DNA from: KBS50 sp042666615
GTDB lineage: Bacteria > Actinomycetota > Actinomycetes > Mycobacteriales > Micromonosporaceae
Direction: 5' to 3'
Assembly: GCF_042666615.1 (NCBI RefSeq)
Contig: NZ_JBHTDD010000013.1
Coordinates: 62,001-126,000 of the forward strand
DNA length: 64,000 bases
Both the position numbers and the translations under genes were made by a program. Every line of letters starts with the position of its first letter. The first letter of the stretch is position 1. The notes under the pieces were generated by a model. The model made no database searches and was not told the DNA's origin. It saw only the letters and a list, made by a program, of their open reading frames with translations. Shown piece by piece: positions 51,299 to 59,318 of the stretch.

Positions 51299-53115
51299 GG
51301 CATGGCCTCCGCCGTCATGGGGCGGTAGCCCGCCGCCTGCAATTCGAACAGACCCGCGTACGCACCACCGAGGGCCATCAGCTCGGCATGGCTTCCGCGT
51401 TCGGTGACCTCGCCACCGGCAAGCACCACGATCACATCGGCCTCCCTGACCACGCCCAATCGGTGGGAGATCAGCAGTCCGGTGCGGCCCTGCCGGACCG
51501 CGCGCAGCCTGGTGTGGACGTCGTGTTCCGCCTCGGCGTCCAGTGCCGAACTCGGTTCGTCGAGGATGAGCAGGTCCGCCCGGTCGAGAAGGACGCCGCG
51601 GGCGATGGCCAGGCGTTGCTGCTGACCGCCCGAAAGCACCACGCCGGCGTCCGGGTCGTCCTCGCCCGGCTCGGCGAAGAAACTTCGGGTGAGCAGCGTC
51701 TCGTACCCTCGGGGTAGCCGGCGCAGGACGTCGTGGACGCCCGCGGTTCGCGCGGCGCCCTCGATCCTGGCCCGGTCGGTCAACGCCGTGAGATCGCCCA
51801 TGGCGATGTTCTCGCGCACCGACAGGTCGTAGGCCACGGCGTCCTGGAACACGGTACGGATCCGGGCCCGCAACTCGACCGGATCGAACTCCCGCAGGTC
51901 CACCCCGTCCCAGAGCACAGCCCCCCGGTCGGGGTCGTAGAGCCGGCACAGGAGCTTGACCAGGGTCGACTTTCCGGCGCCGTTGAGGCCGACCACCGCG
52001 GTGGTCCGTCCGGCCGGGATCAGCAGGTCCACGCCGCGAAGGACCCAGGGTTGGTCGTCGGCGTACCGGAACCAGACGTCGCGCAGCTCGATTGTGGACC
52101 GCAGCCCGGGCACGGGACGGGGATGTGCCGGCACGGGCAGGTCTGGGCCCGCGTCGACGACGACCAGGTAGTGCCGGAACAGCAGGAGCGCCTGGTAACC
52201 GGAAACCGTGTCGGTGACGAGGCCGGCGAGGGCGGCCTGGACGCTGCCGACCGCGGCCACCACCAGCACGACGCTGCCGATGGACAGCTCGCCGGTCACC
52301 GCCGAGCGGACCGCGAACAGCAGGAGTCCGCCGGTGACCAACGCGCTCAGCAGCGCCAGAGCGGCCTGCACGGTCAGTTCGCGCCGGTCGACCCGGCGAT
52401 GTTCCCGGTTGATGGTGCGGATCTCCGTGGTCATCCGCCGCCACAGGTACCGCCCCACTCCCAGCAGCCGGACCTCCTTGGCGGCGTCCGCGTTGGTGAG
52501 CAGGCTTGCGAAGAACAGTTCCCGGCGTTGCGCCGGCCCGATCCGCGCCATCATGTCGGCCCGCCGCCGGCTCACCGCGACCTCGGCCACCATCGCCGGT
52601 GCGGCACTGGCCAGCACCACCACCGCCACCCACGGCCCGAGCAGGAGCAACGTGCCGGCGAAGCCGAGCACGACGATCAGCGACCGCAGCAGGCCGAGGC
52701 CACTGTCGACCACTTCACCCGGGCCGTTGATCCCGGAGGACTGGGCCGTCTGCAGGTGGTCGAGGAACGCGGGGTCCTCGAACCGGTCAAGGCCGGTGAA
52801 CCGGTCCACGGCGGCGTACAGCCGGCCCGTGCACTCCAGCCGTACCCGCCGTTCCAGCTCCAACCGCAGGTAGCGGTTGGCGTGTGGGGAGAGCGCGGCG
52901 GTGACGCCCACCGCGGCGAGTGCCACGGTGAGTCCCACGATGTCCCCCCACCGGACCGGAGCCACGGCGAGGCGGTCCACCACCGCCTTTGTCAGCCAGG
53001 CCGCGGCGAGCGGGGTCAACCCGCCCACCACCTGGACGGCGAGGTAGCCGGTCAGGTGGTGGGGCGCGGCGCGGCGGGCAAGCGACACGGCGCGAGCCGC
53101 GGACCGAACGACCAT
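51295..53115 (-). CDS. ABC exporter, fused permease and ATPase
   Basis: 606 residues: six transmembrane helices (~20-330), then an ATPase with Walker A VVGLNGAGKSTLVKLL, signature VVLSGGQQQRLAIARG, Walker B LLILDEPSSALD and the H-loop histidine in LLISHRLGVV. There is no N-terminal C39 peptidase domain, so leader removal must be done by another enzyme. Half-transporter that dimerises; probably exports the Cys-rich peptide encoded upstream. The stop overlaps the start of the S26 gene, and 8 nt separate its start from the thioredoxin-like gene. Confidence 0.92.
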   Translation of the reverse strand: MVVRSAARAVSLARRAAPHHLTGYLAVQVVGGLTPLAAAWLTKAVVDRLAVAPVRWGDIVGLTVALAAVGVTAALSPHANRYLRLELERRVRLECTGRLYAAVDRFTGLDRFEDPAFLDHLQTAQSSGINGPGEVVDSGLGLLRSLIVVLGFAGTLLLLGPWVAVVVLASAAPAMVAEVAVSRRRADMMARIGPAQRRELFFASLLTNADAAKEVRLLGVGRYLWRRMTTEIRTINREHRRVDRRELTVQAALALLSALVTGGLLLFAVRSAVTGELSIGSVVLVVAAVGSVQAALAGLVTDTVSGYQALLLFRHYLVVVDAGPDLPVPAHPRPVPGLRSTIELRDVWFRYADDQPWVLRGVDLLIPAGRTTAVVGLNGAGKSTLVKLLCRLYDPDRGAVLWDGVDLREFDPVELRARIRTVFQDAVAYDLSVRENIAMGDLTALTDRARIEGAARTAGVHDVLRRLPRGYETLLTRSFFAEPGEDDPDAGVVLSGGQQQRLAIARGVLLDRADLLILDEPSSALDAEAEHDVHTRLRAVRQGRTGLLISHRLGVVREADVIVVLAGGEVTERGSHAELMALGGAYAGLFELQAAGYRPMTAEAMP

Positions 53116-53123
53116 GGTCCGGC

Positions 53124-53687
53124 TCAGCCGATCGCCGGCACGGCCGTACTGTCAACCTCGGTGATCGACGACAGCTCGTAGTCCGACACCTGGACCCTGC
53201 CATCCTGCACAAGGACGAATGCCGGGAAGCCCTCGACGGCGAAGGCCCGCTGCACCGGGCCCTGATCTGCCTCCACCACCACGGTGGCTACCGGCTGGAG
53301 TTGGCCAACGAGCGGGCTGGCCTCCTCCGGCGTACCGGAGACGACGGCCAGCACACCGTTACGGCCCCCGGGCCGGCTGGCCGCGTACGCGACGAAGCGA
53401 GGCAGCCGCTCCTTGCAGGGGGTGCAGGACGGGGAGAAGAAGCCGAGCAACGGGCGACTGCCAAGCGATTCGAGGGTGATCGGGTGTCCGTCGACGGTCT
53501 CGGCGGTAAACCCGTCGACCCGCGTTCCGGCGGGCAGGGCGATGTTGTCGTCCCGGGTATTTCTGCCGCGCAGTGTGGCCAGTTCCTCGGTGTGTTCCCG
53601 CAGTCGCCTGACAACGCCGAAGGTGAAGAGCAGATTGACGGCGGCCAGCAGCCCGATCAGGGCGCTCACAACATCTGAATAGTTCAT
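53124..53687 (-). CDS. Membrane-anchored TlpA/MauD-like thioredoxin
   Basis: 187 residues from ATG at 53687, with GAGGAG 4 nt upstream. One N-terminal transmembrane helix (~6-26, VVSALIGLLAAVNLLFTFGV) is followed by a thioredoxin fold with the redox pair Cys88-Thr-Pro-Cys91 in FFSPSCTPCKERL and the conserved cis-Pro region GFPAFVLV. The catalytic domain is probably outside the membrane. Given the 8-Cys peptide upstream, it may form or shuffle its disulfides. Confidence 0.88.
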   Translation of the reverse strand: MNYSDVVSALIGLLAAVNLLFTFGVVRRLREHTEELATLRGRNTRDDNIALPAGTRVDGFTAETVDGHPITLESLGSRPLLGFFSPSCTPCKERLPRFVAYAASRPGGRNGVLAVVSGTPEEASPLVGQLQPVATVVVEADQGPVQRAFAVEGFPAFVLVQDGRVQVSDYELSSITEVDSTAVPAIG

Positions 53688-53778
53688 CGGGCTCCTCGGC
53701 ACGTGACGGGTTGGCATCAAGTCGAGCGGGATTGGCCGCCGGACCCGCTGGATCGCGGGTTCCGGCGGCCGGTGGGCA

Positions 53779-53964
53779 TCAGCAGCCGTCGCCGACGCGC
53801 CGGCACGACTTGCACCCGAATACCGGGCAGCAGTACTGGGTGTAGAGCGTGATGCCGCGGCAGTAGCAGAACTTCTCGTAGCACGTGTCTGCCGCCTGGG
53901 CCTCGATCCGGGGCACGACCATGCCCACGATCCGGTCGGCCAGCGTCGTCACCATCCGAGTCAC
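53779..53964 (-). CDS. Cysteine-rich peptide precursor (putative exported disulfide-rich peptide)
   Basis: 61 residues from GTG at 53964, with AGGAGG 5 nt upstream; this favours it over the ATG at 53994. Residues 1-25 form an amphipathic leader (VTTLADRIVGMVVPRIEAQA) ending in Ala-Gln-Ala. The remaining 36 residues, starting at Ala25/Asp26, contain eight cysteines (28, 33, 35, 45, 46, 51, 54, 61), enough for four disulfides, and end in Cys. Few Ser/Thr are present, so a lanthipeptide is unlikely. The gene is followed in order by a thioredoxin-like protein, an ABC exporter and a signal-peptidase homologue, which together look like its processing and export apparatus. Activity is unknown. Confidence 0.75.
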   Translation of the reverse strand: MTRMVTTLADRIVGMVVPRIEAQAADTCYEKFCYCRGITLYTQYCCPVFGCKSCRRVGDGC

Positions 53965-54005
53965 CGGAACCTCCTCCGTATCTGGTCGCGCCATGCGACC
54001 GATTC

Positions 54006-54026
54006 ACCCATCTAAATCGGATGGGT
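54006..54026. promoter_or_regulatory. Palindrome in front of the Cys-rich peptide gene
   Basis: ACCCATC-TAAATCG-GATGGGT, a perfect 7-bp dyad, 42-62 bp upstream of the peptide GTG, overlapping where its promoter should be. It is the likely operator for the peptide operon. Confidence 0.5.
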
Positions 54027-54038
54027 AACCCCTCACCA

Positions 54039-54098
54039 CGACGTTGAGCAGGACGTTCATCTGGACCTTCGACCGGACGTCAGGCCGGACGTTGGACC
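54039..54098. repeat. Five degenerate 12-bp direct repeats between peptide gene and regulator
   Basis: CGACGTTGAGCA, GGACGTTCATCT, GGACCTTCGACC, GGACGTCAGGCC and GGACGTTGGACC follow one another at exactly 12-bp intervals (54039, 54051, 54063, 54075, 54087). The consensus is GGACGTT plus five variable bases. It lies between the divergent peptide operon and its NB-ARC regulator and may be an array of binding sites. Confidence 0.6.
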
Positions 54099-54205
54099 CG
54101 ACACGTCGGTTGTCGACACCGTCCGGCGCCGGCCCGGTGATATTGATCGAAGCAATCCGGCGGCCGTCCGTTACGCTGCCGATCGCACCATTCGGGGAGG
54201 TGTCC

Positions 54206-55822
54206 ATGGATAGGTTCGCGAACTTACTCAAGCACCATCGGGTGGCCCGGCGGATGACTCAGGAAACACTCGCCGAGCAGGCCGGTGTCAGCTCCCGATC
54301 GATCGGCGAGATGGAACGAGGTCGACGATGCCCGCGGCCCCGCACCATCGAGCAGTTGGCCGTCGCGCTCCGACTGGCCGGCGACGCGCGGGCGGAGTTC
54401 GTGGAGATCGGGCTGCTCCAGCACTGGTCGGGCCGGGTGACCCGGGCCAGCGGCCCGGTCAATGACCGCCCCACGGCCGCCCCGGCACGGTCCGGCGCGA
54501 CCGAACCGGACGCGGCGACTCGACCGGATGTGCCGGCTCCCCGCGGACTGCCAGGCGATCTGCCCGACTTCGTCGGCCGCGAGAGTGAGCTGCGCACCCT
54601 GCGCGCCGCGCTGAGTCCCGCCGCCGGAGAGGCTCGGTTCGTCGCCATCTCCGGCCCGGCCGGAATCGGCAAGAGCGCGCTCGCGGTGCACCTGGCGCAC
54701 GCCGTCGCGTCGTGGTTTCCGGACGGTCAGGTATTCGTCGCACTCGACGGGTCGGCCACGGCGGATCCGGCCGAGGCGATAGGACGGTTACTCCACACGC
54801 TCGACCCGGGCCTGGCCCGGGTCCCGCCCGATCCCCACGCCCGAGCCGCGCTCCTGCGGTCGACGCTGGCCGGCCGTCGGCTTCTGCTGGTCCTCGACGG
54901 AGCGGTGGGTCACGCCCAGGTGATGCCATTCCTGCCGACCGCGGATTCGGCCGTCATCGTCACCAGCCGGTTGCCGCTGACCGGACTGCCCGGCGTCACC
55001 ACCGTCGACCTGCCTCCGCTGACCGTCCCGGATTCGATTCGCCTGCTGAGCAACATCGCCGGGGAACGACGTGTCGTCGAAGACCTCGGTGCCGTGGGCG
55101 AACTGGTCGCGATCTGCGGGGGGCTGCCTCTCGCCGTACGGATCCTGGGCGCCAAGCTGTCCGTCCATCCACGCTGGACGGCCGGCGCGTTGCTGGCCCG
55201 GTTGGCCGACGAAAGGTACAGGCTGGACGAGTTGAGCCACGGCGACCTGGCGATCCGGCCCCGGCTGCGCGAGTCCCACCGGTCCCTGTCTCCCCTCGCC
55301 GCCACGGCGTTCGGGCTGCTCGGCGGGTTGGAGCTGAGCAGCTTCACCGAGTGGATGTCGACGCGACTGGTCGGCCTCGACCGGCCGGCCGGTGGTGCCG
55401 TGCTCCGGGAACTGCTCGACGCCCGGTTGGTCAGCGATGCCGGCCTCGACGTGCTCGGACAGCCGCGCTTTCGGCTACCGGCGGTGGTCCGGCTCTACGC
55501 CCGGGAACACCACCCGGCAGCGGTCCGGACGGTGCCGTGGCATGCCGCCCTGGAGCGCGTGGTCGACGGGTGGCTGGTGTTGGCCCGGGTCGCCGTGGCG
55601 GAAATGCTGTCCCGCGCCGCCCGGGGGACGGTCACCGAGGCGGTGCCGGTCCACTGTCCGGAGCGGGTGTCCGTGACGGTGGCCCGCGATCCGGTCGCCT
55701 GGTTCGCCGCCGAGCGGGAGGTGATGGCCGACATGGTGCGGGTGTTGCGGGACGCGGGGTTGGAAGACGCGGCAATGGCCATTGACGAACACCGCGACAG
55801 ACTGCGCGCGTTACTCGGGTGA
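54206..55822 (+). CDS. XRE/NB-ARC ATPase regulator, divergent from the peptide operon
   Basis: 538 residues from ATG at 54206, with GGGGAGG 5 nt upstream. An XRE helix-turn-helix covers 5-60 (LLKHHRVARRMTQETLAEQA), a Pro/Ala linker follows, and an NB-ARC ATPase begins at LPDFVGRESELRTLR with Walker A GPAGIGKSAL (150-159) and an RNBS/GLPL-like block (AICGGLPLAVRILG). The usual TPR repeats of longer homologues are missing, so it is a short form. It probably controls the Cys-rich peptide operon across the shared 241-bp region. Confidence 0.88.
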   Translation: MDRFANLLKHHRVARRMTQETLAEQAGVSSRSIGEMERGRRCPRPRTIEQLAVALRLAGDARAEFVEIGLLQHWSGRVTRASGPVNDRPTAAPARSGATEPDAATRPDVPAPRGLPGDLPDFVGRESELRTLRAALSPAAGEARFVAISGPAGIGKSALAVHLAHAVASWFPDGQVFVALDGSATADPAEAIGRLLHTLDPGLARVPPDPHARAALLRSTLAGRRLLLVLDGAVGHAQVMPFLPTADSAVIVTSRLPLTGLPGVTTVDLPPLTVPDSIRLLSNIAGERRVVEDLGAVGELVAICGGLPLAVRILGAKLSVHPRWTAGALLARLADERYRLDELSHGDLAIRPRLRESHRSLSPLAATAFGLLGGLELSSFTEWMSTRLVGLDRPAGGAVLRELLDARLVSDAGLDVLGQPRFRLPAVVRLYAREHHPAAVRTVPWHAALERVVDGWLVLARVAVAEMLSRAARGTVTEAVPVHCPERVSVTVARDPVAWFAAEREVMADMVRVLRDAGLEDAAMAIDEHRDRLRALLG

Positions 55823-55906
55823 GCACCGGCCGGACCGCGGGCGCCCTGATGAGGGCCTGCTGGTCAGCACATGGTGCATAGAGCACCTTCGTGGCAGCAT
55901 CACCGC

Positions 55907-57490
55907 ATGCATCGCCATCACTTCATCCGGGGCCTCGCGCTTGCCGCGCTCGTCGGGCTCGCCGGCACCACGGCCTCCCCCACCGCCACCGCACAGGCGC
56001 CGACGCCGGCCGAGACCCGGCTGGCCGCCACGATAGACGGAATCCTCGCTGACGGCCGGTTGGCCGGCGCCCAGGCCGGTGTCGTGGTCGTCGACACCTC
56101 CACCGGCCGGGTGCTCTACAACCGCAACGGGGACCGTCGACTGCTTCCGGCGTCCAACGCCAAGCTGCTCACCTCCGCCGCCGCCCTGGAGATCCTCGGC
56201 GATGATCACCGATTCACCACGGAGGTCCGCGTCAACAGCCCCCGGCGCGGCAAGGTTCTGCGCGGTGACCTCTACCTGCGTGGAACCGGTGACCCGACCA
56301 TGCTGGCCGCCGACTACGACCGGTTGGCCGCCCAGGTCTCGGCCGCTGGCATCCGGACGGTCATGGGCAACCTGGTCGCCGACGACACCTGGTTCGACGC
56401 CACCCGGCTCGGTTCCGACTGGGCCTGGGACGACGAGACCGCGTACTACGCCGCTCAGGTCTCCGCGCTCACCGTCGCGCCGGACACCGACTACGACGCC
56501 GGCAACGTGATCGTGACGGCCACCCCGGGCGTCACCGCCGGCTCGCCGCCAACGATCACCATGACCCCACCCAACGGGTACGTGAAGATCGAGAACCGCG
56601 CCTCGACCGTGGCCACCGGCAGCGACACCATCTCGTTCGAGCGTCAGCACGGCACGAACACCATCGTGGTCACCGGCCAGCTCGCGGTCGACGGGAGCGC
56701 GAGCAGTGACTGGATCTCCGTCTGGGAACCGACCGGGCTGGCCGCCGACGTCTTCCGGCGGGCGCTCACCGCCCACGGCGTCCGCGTGCTGGGCGGCACC
56801 GTCCCGGGCCGGGCCACCCCGGCGGGGGCGACGCCGGTCGCCACGCATCGATCGATGCCGCTGACCGACCTGATGGTGCCGTTCCTCAAGCTGTCCAACA
56901 ACGGGCACGCCGAAGTGCTGACCAAGTCCATCGGGCGGCGGGTCGCGGACGCGGGCACCTGGCCGGCCGGGTTGACCGGCATCCGCGACTATGCCGCGAG
57001 TGTCGGCGTGGACACCGCCACCCTTCGGCTCGCCGACGGCTCCGGTCTGTCCCGGCGCAGCCTCGTGCCGCCCGCCGAGTTCACCGACCTGCTGGTCGCC
57101 GCGCGCGCGGAGCCATGGTTCCAGTCCTGGTACGCGGCGTTGCCCATCGCCGGTAACGCGGACCGCTTCGTCGGTGGCACCCTGCGCAATCGGATGCGAG
57201 GAACGCCCGCGGCGGACAACGTGCACGCCAAGACGGGAAGCTTGACCGGGGTGTCCTCGCTGTCCGGCTACGTCACCGACGCCGACGGACATGTGCTTGC
57301 CTTCTCGATCCTGATGAACAACTACCTCGCCTCCTCGGTCACGGGGTTGCAGGACTCGATCGCGATCACGCTGGCGACGTACTCGGCCTCGGCGAGCGGC
57401 ACGACGAGCCTGGCGCCTCCCGCGGCGCCCACCGCTCCCGCGGCGCCCGATGGGCTGGAGTGTTCCTGGGTCAAGCCGATATCCTGCTGA
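55907..57490 (+). CDS. dacB: D-alanyl-D-alanine carboxypeptidase/endopeptidase (PBP4 family)
   Basis: 527 residues from ATG at 55907; ATG at 55871 is an alternative. A signal peptide ends near residue 31 (after TATAQA). All three penicillin-binding motifs are present: Ser83-Asn-Ala-Lys86, SNN in LKLSNNGHAEVL, and KTG in HAKTGSLTGVS. The enzyme trims or cuts peptidoglycan cross-links outside the membrane. The unusual C-terminus is Ala/Pro-rich and ends CSWVKPISC. Confidence 0.93.
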   Translation: MHRHHFIRGLALAALVGLAGTTASPTATAQAPTPAETRLAATIDGILADGRLAGAQAGVVVVDTSTGRVLYNRNGDRRLLPASNAKLLTSAAALEILGDDHRFTTEVRVNSPRRGKVLRGDLYLRGTGDPTMLAADYDRLAAQVSAAGIRTVMGNLVADDTWFDATRLGSDWAWDDETAYYAAQVSALTVAPDTDYDAGNVIVTATPGVTAGSPPTITMTPPNGYVKIENRASTVATGSDTISFERQHGTNTIVVTGQLAVDGSASSDWISVWEPTGLAADVFRRALTAHGVRVLGGTVPGRATPAGATPVATHRSMPLTDLMVPFLKLSNNGHAEVLTKSIGRRVADAGTWPAGLTGIRDYAASVGVDTATLRLADGSGLSRRSLVPPAEFTDLLVAARAEPWFQSWYAALPIAGNADRFVGGTLRNRMRGTPAADNVHAKTGSLTGVSSLSGYVTDADGHVLAFSILMNNYLASSVTGLQDSIAITLATYSASASGTTSLAPPAAPTAPAAPDGLECSWVKPISC

Positions 57491-57609
57491 TCTTGCGACG
57501 AGAGGCCCCTGCCTTCGTTGGGACTGTCGGGCCCTCGACTGCGGCACGCCGTCCCTGGGCTCAGGTGCCACCGGTGGCGGACCTCGCCGGGGACACCGGA
57601 TGCGAGGGT

Positions 57610-57879
57610 TCAGCTGGCGCGCTGCCAGGGTAGCGGCAGGCAGGCTCCGATGTGGTCGTAGCGCAGGGCGCATCGGTGCCCACGAGGCAGCGGGCGGTCG
57701 CAGAAGACCGGGTGCCGGACCATCAACCGGTCCTTCTCGGTGAGGGTCGCCCCGGTGAAGTCGATGGCGGCGGAGACCTGCCCGCCCACTGTGTCCCGCA
57801 GCTGCTCGACCAGGCGGGCCGCCGCGTCGAACGAGGTCAGTCGGGTGGGTAGGTGGATCACCCAGTGCCGGGGGGTCAC
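57610..57879 (-). CDS. Hypothetical protein, partner of the DivIVA-like gene
   Basis: 89 residues from GTG at 57879, overlapping the stop of the upstream gene by 3 nt (GTGA). It starts VTPRHWVIHLPTRLTSFDAA and has Cys residues in HPVFCDRPLP and HRCALRYDHIGACLPLPW. I do not recognise a family, but the overlap implies translational coupling to the DivIVA-like gene. Confidence 0.6.
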   Translation of the reverse strand: MTPRHWVIHLPTRLTSFDAAARLVEQLRDTVGGQVSAAIDFTGATLTEKDRLMVRHPVFCDRPLPRGHRCALRYDHIGACLPLPWQRAS

Positions 57880-58160
57880 CGGTACTCCCCCGGCTCGTGG
57901 TTGATCGGCCATTGCAGGTCGGGAATTCCGCAGTGTCGGTGCCAGGTCTGCCAGTGGTGCAGCGCGACCCGCAACCGTTCGATCTCGGCCTGCCCGGCCA
58001 CGAGTTCGCGGTGCAGTAGGTCGATCTCGTCGGCCGCCCGTTCCAGGAAGTCGTAGACCTCGCTCGGGTCCAGGCCGCCCCGGCGCCACGGCCGGGCCCG
58101 GAACCGAGGCCGGCGTACCTCGTACACGTCGAGCCGGCCGTGCGGCCGACCCTCGCCCAT
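57876..58160 (-). CDS. Short DivIVA-domain-like coiled-coil protein
   Basis: 94 residues from ATG at 58160; an upstream ATG at 58235 would give 119. RRPRFRARPWRRGGLDPSEV begins a DivIVA-type motif (basic patch, then G-[LY]-D-x-x-E-V), followed by a coiled coil (VYDFLERAADEIDLLHRELV and AEIERLRVALHHW). Full-length DivIVA/Wag31 localises growth at cell poles; this protein is much shorter and lacks the long C-terminal coil. Confidence 0.65.
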   Translation of the reverse strand: MGEGRPHGRLDVYEVRRPRFRARPWRRGGLDPSEVYDFLERAADEIDLLHRELVAGQAEIERLRVALHHWQTWHRHCGIPDLQWPINHEPGEYR

Positions 58161-58393
58161 GCCGTGCCGCTTCCGCTCGATCACCGCTGGTTCACCGCCC
58201 TTCTTCCGGGCGCGTCCGGGTTCACCGACCGCCACCCCCGACGCCGTGCCTTACCGATCTTCTCCAGCAGCAAGGTACGGAGGTTCGCCACTCCGACGAC
58301 GGACAAACTGTCCTATCGACAGGACTTGAGGTCCCCAGTGGACGTTCGGTCGGCCGGCGGGCTACCGGCCGACCCTTCCGACGGCCCGGCCGG

Positions 58394-58876
58394 TCACCAG
58401 AGCGGACGCAGTGGCGGCAGCCGGTCGCCGGCGAGATCACGGATCAGTGCGGCCAGGTCGACCCGCAGCGCGGCCACGACGGCCGGTCCCAGCCTCCCCG
58501 CGATCTCCGCCTCCAACTCGTGCAGGGCCTGTCCGGCAACGGCGAGATGCGCGTGGGCCCGATCGGTGAGCACCACCAGCCGGCGCCGGCCACCCAACGG
58601 GTGCGGCTCCCGGCGGACGTACCCGCGCCGCTCGAGTTCGTCGACGAGTTGCCCGGCGGCCTGTTTGGTCACCCCGAGCCGGTCGGCCAGTTCGGAGCTT
58701 GTGGCACCGCCGCCGCGCAGCACCTGGAAGGCCAGTCCGTGCACGGGCCGCAGGTCGCGGTGTCCGGCCGCCTCGATCCGGCGGAGGAACTCGGCGAGCA
58801 CGAGTTGGAAGCCCATCCCGAGCAGAAAGGTCAGCTCGGCGTCGGCCAACGGGTCGTCGTCATCGGCTGCGGTCAC
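58394..58876 (-). CDS. MarR-family regulator
   Basis: 160 residues from GTG at 58876. The winged helix is clear: ATSSELADRLGVTKQAAGQLVDELERRGYVRR with a basic wing after it (HPLGGRRRLVVLTDRAHAHL). MarR proteins repress nearby genes and release DNA on binding phenolic or oxidising ligands. The divergent cupin gene, 73 bp away, and the palindrome between them suggest that it is the target. Confidence 0.9.
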   Translation of the reverse strand: MTAADDDDPLADAELTFLLGMGFQLVLAEFLRRIEAAGHRDLRPVHGLAFQVLRGGGATSSELADRLGVTKQAAGQLVDELERRGYVRREPHPLGGRRRLVVLTDRAHAHLAVAGQALHELEAEIAGRLGPAVVAALRVDLAALIRDLAGDRLPPLRPLW

Positions 58877-58907
58877 CCGACCATCTTGACACGAGCGAAT
58901 CAATCCC

Positions 58908-58927
58908 CTTTACTCATGCAAGTAAAG
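58908..58927. promoter_or_regulatory. Palindrome between MarR and cupin genes
   Basis: CTTTACT-CATGCA-AGTAAAG: a 7-bp dyad around a central TGCA, AT-rich in a GC-rich genome, 31 bp from the MarR start and 22 bp before the cupin start. Probable MarR operator for both genes. Confidence 0.65.
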
Positions 58928-58949
58928 CAGGTTGACTTAAGGAGCCGCC

Positions 58950-59318
58950 GTGCGCGTCGTCACCGACACCCAGACCACCACCACCCCCAACGGACAGATG
59001 ACCACCCTCGCCGCCCCGAGCGTGGGCAGCCGAGAGCTGAGCCTGTGGCGGGTCCGGATGGCCGCCGGGGCGCGCGGCCCGCTGCACACCATCGACCGCG
59101 AACAGGTCTTCATGCCGCTGGCCGGATCGTTCACCATCACCGTGGCGGGCACCGCCACGACCGTCGGCACCGGCACGACGGCCATCCTGCCCGCCGGCGC
59201 GCAACGTCAGGTCGCCGTCCTCGACGGCCCCGCCGAGGCGCTAGTCTGCATGCCGAGCGCCGGCCGGGTCACCGTGCCGGATGAGCCGGCGTCCCGACCG
59301 CTCCCGTGGGCCGCGTAG
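58950..59318 (+). CDS. Cupin-domain protein
   Basis: 122 residues from GTG at 58950, with AAGGAG 6 nt upstream. Single cupin: GARGPLHTIDREQVFMPLAG with His/Glu ligands, and ILPAGAQRQVAVLDG. Divergent from and probably controlled by MarR. Likely a small quercetinase-like or stress protein; the substrate is unknown. The 3' end overlaps the convergent membrane-protein gene by 50 bp. Confidence 0.85.
   Translation: MRVVTDTQTTTTPNGQMTTLAAPSVGSRELSLWRVRMAAGARGPLHTIDREQVFMPLAGSFTITVAGTATTVGTGTTAILPAGAQRQVAVLDGPAEALVCMPSAGRVTVPDEPASRPLPWAA

Noticed and set aside
53779..53964. Lanthipeptide or sactipeptide interpretation of the Cys-rich peptide
   Set aside because: There are few Ser/Thr residues to dehydrate and no LanB/LanC/LanM, radical-SAM or YcaO gene nearby; disulfide formation fits the neighbours better.
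54004..54231. 75-codon minus-strand frame upstream of the Cys-rich peptide
   Set aside because: Its start lies inside the NB-ARC gene, it has no ribosome-binding site, and its repetitive part is just the translated 12-bp repeats.
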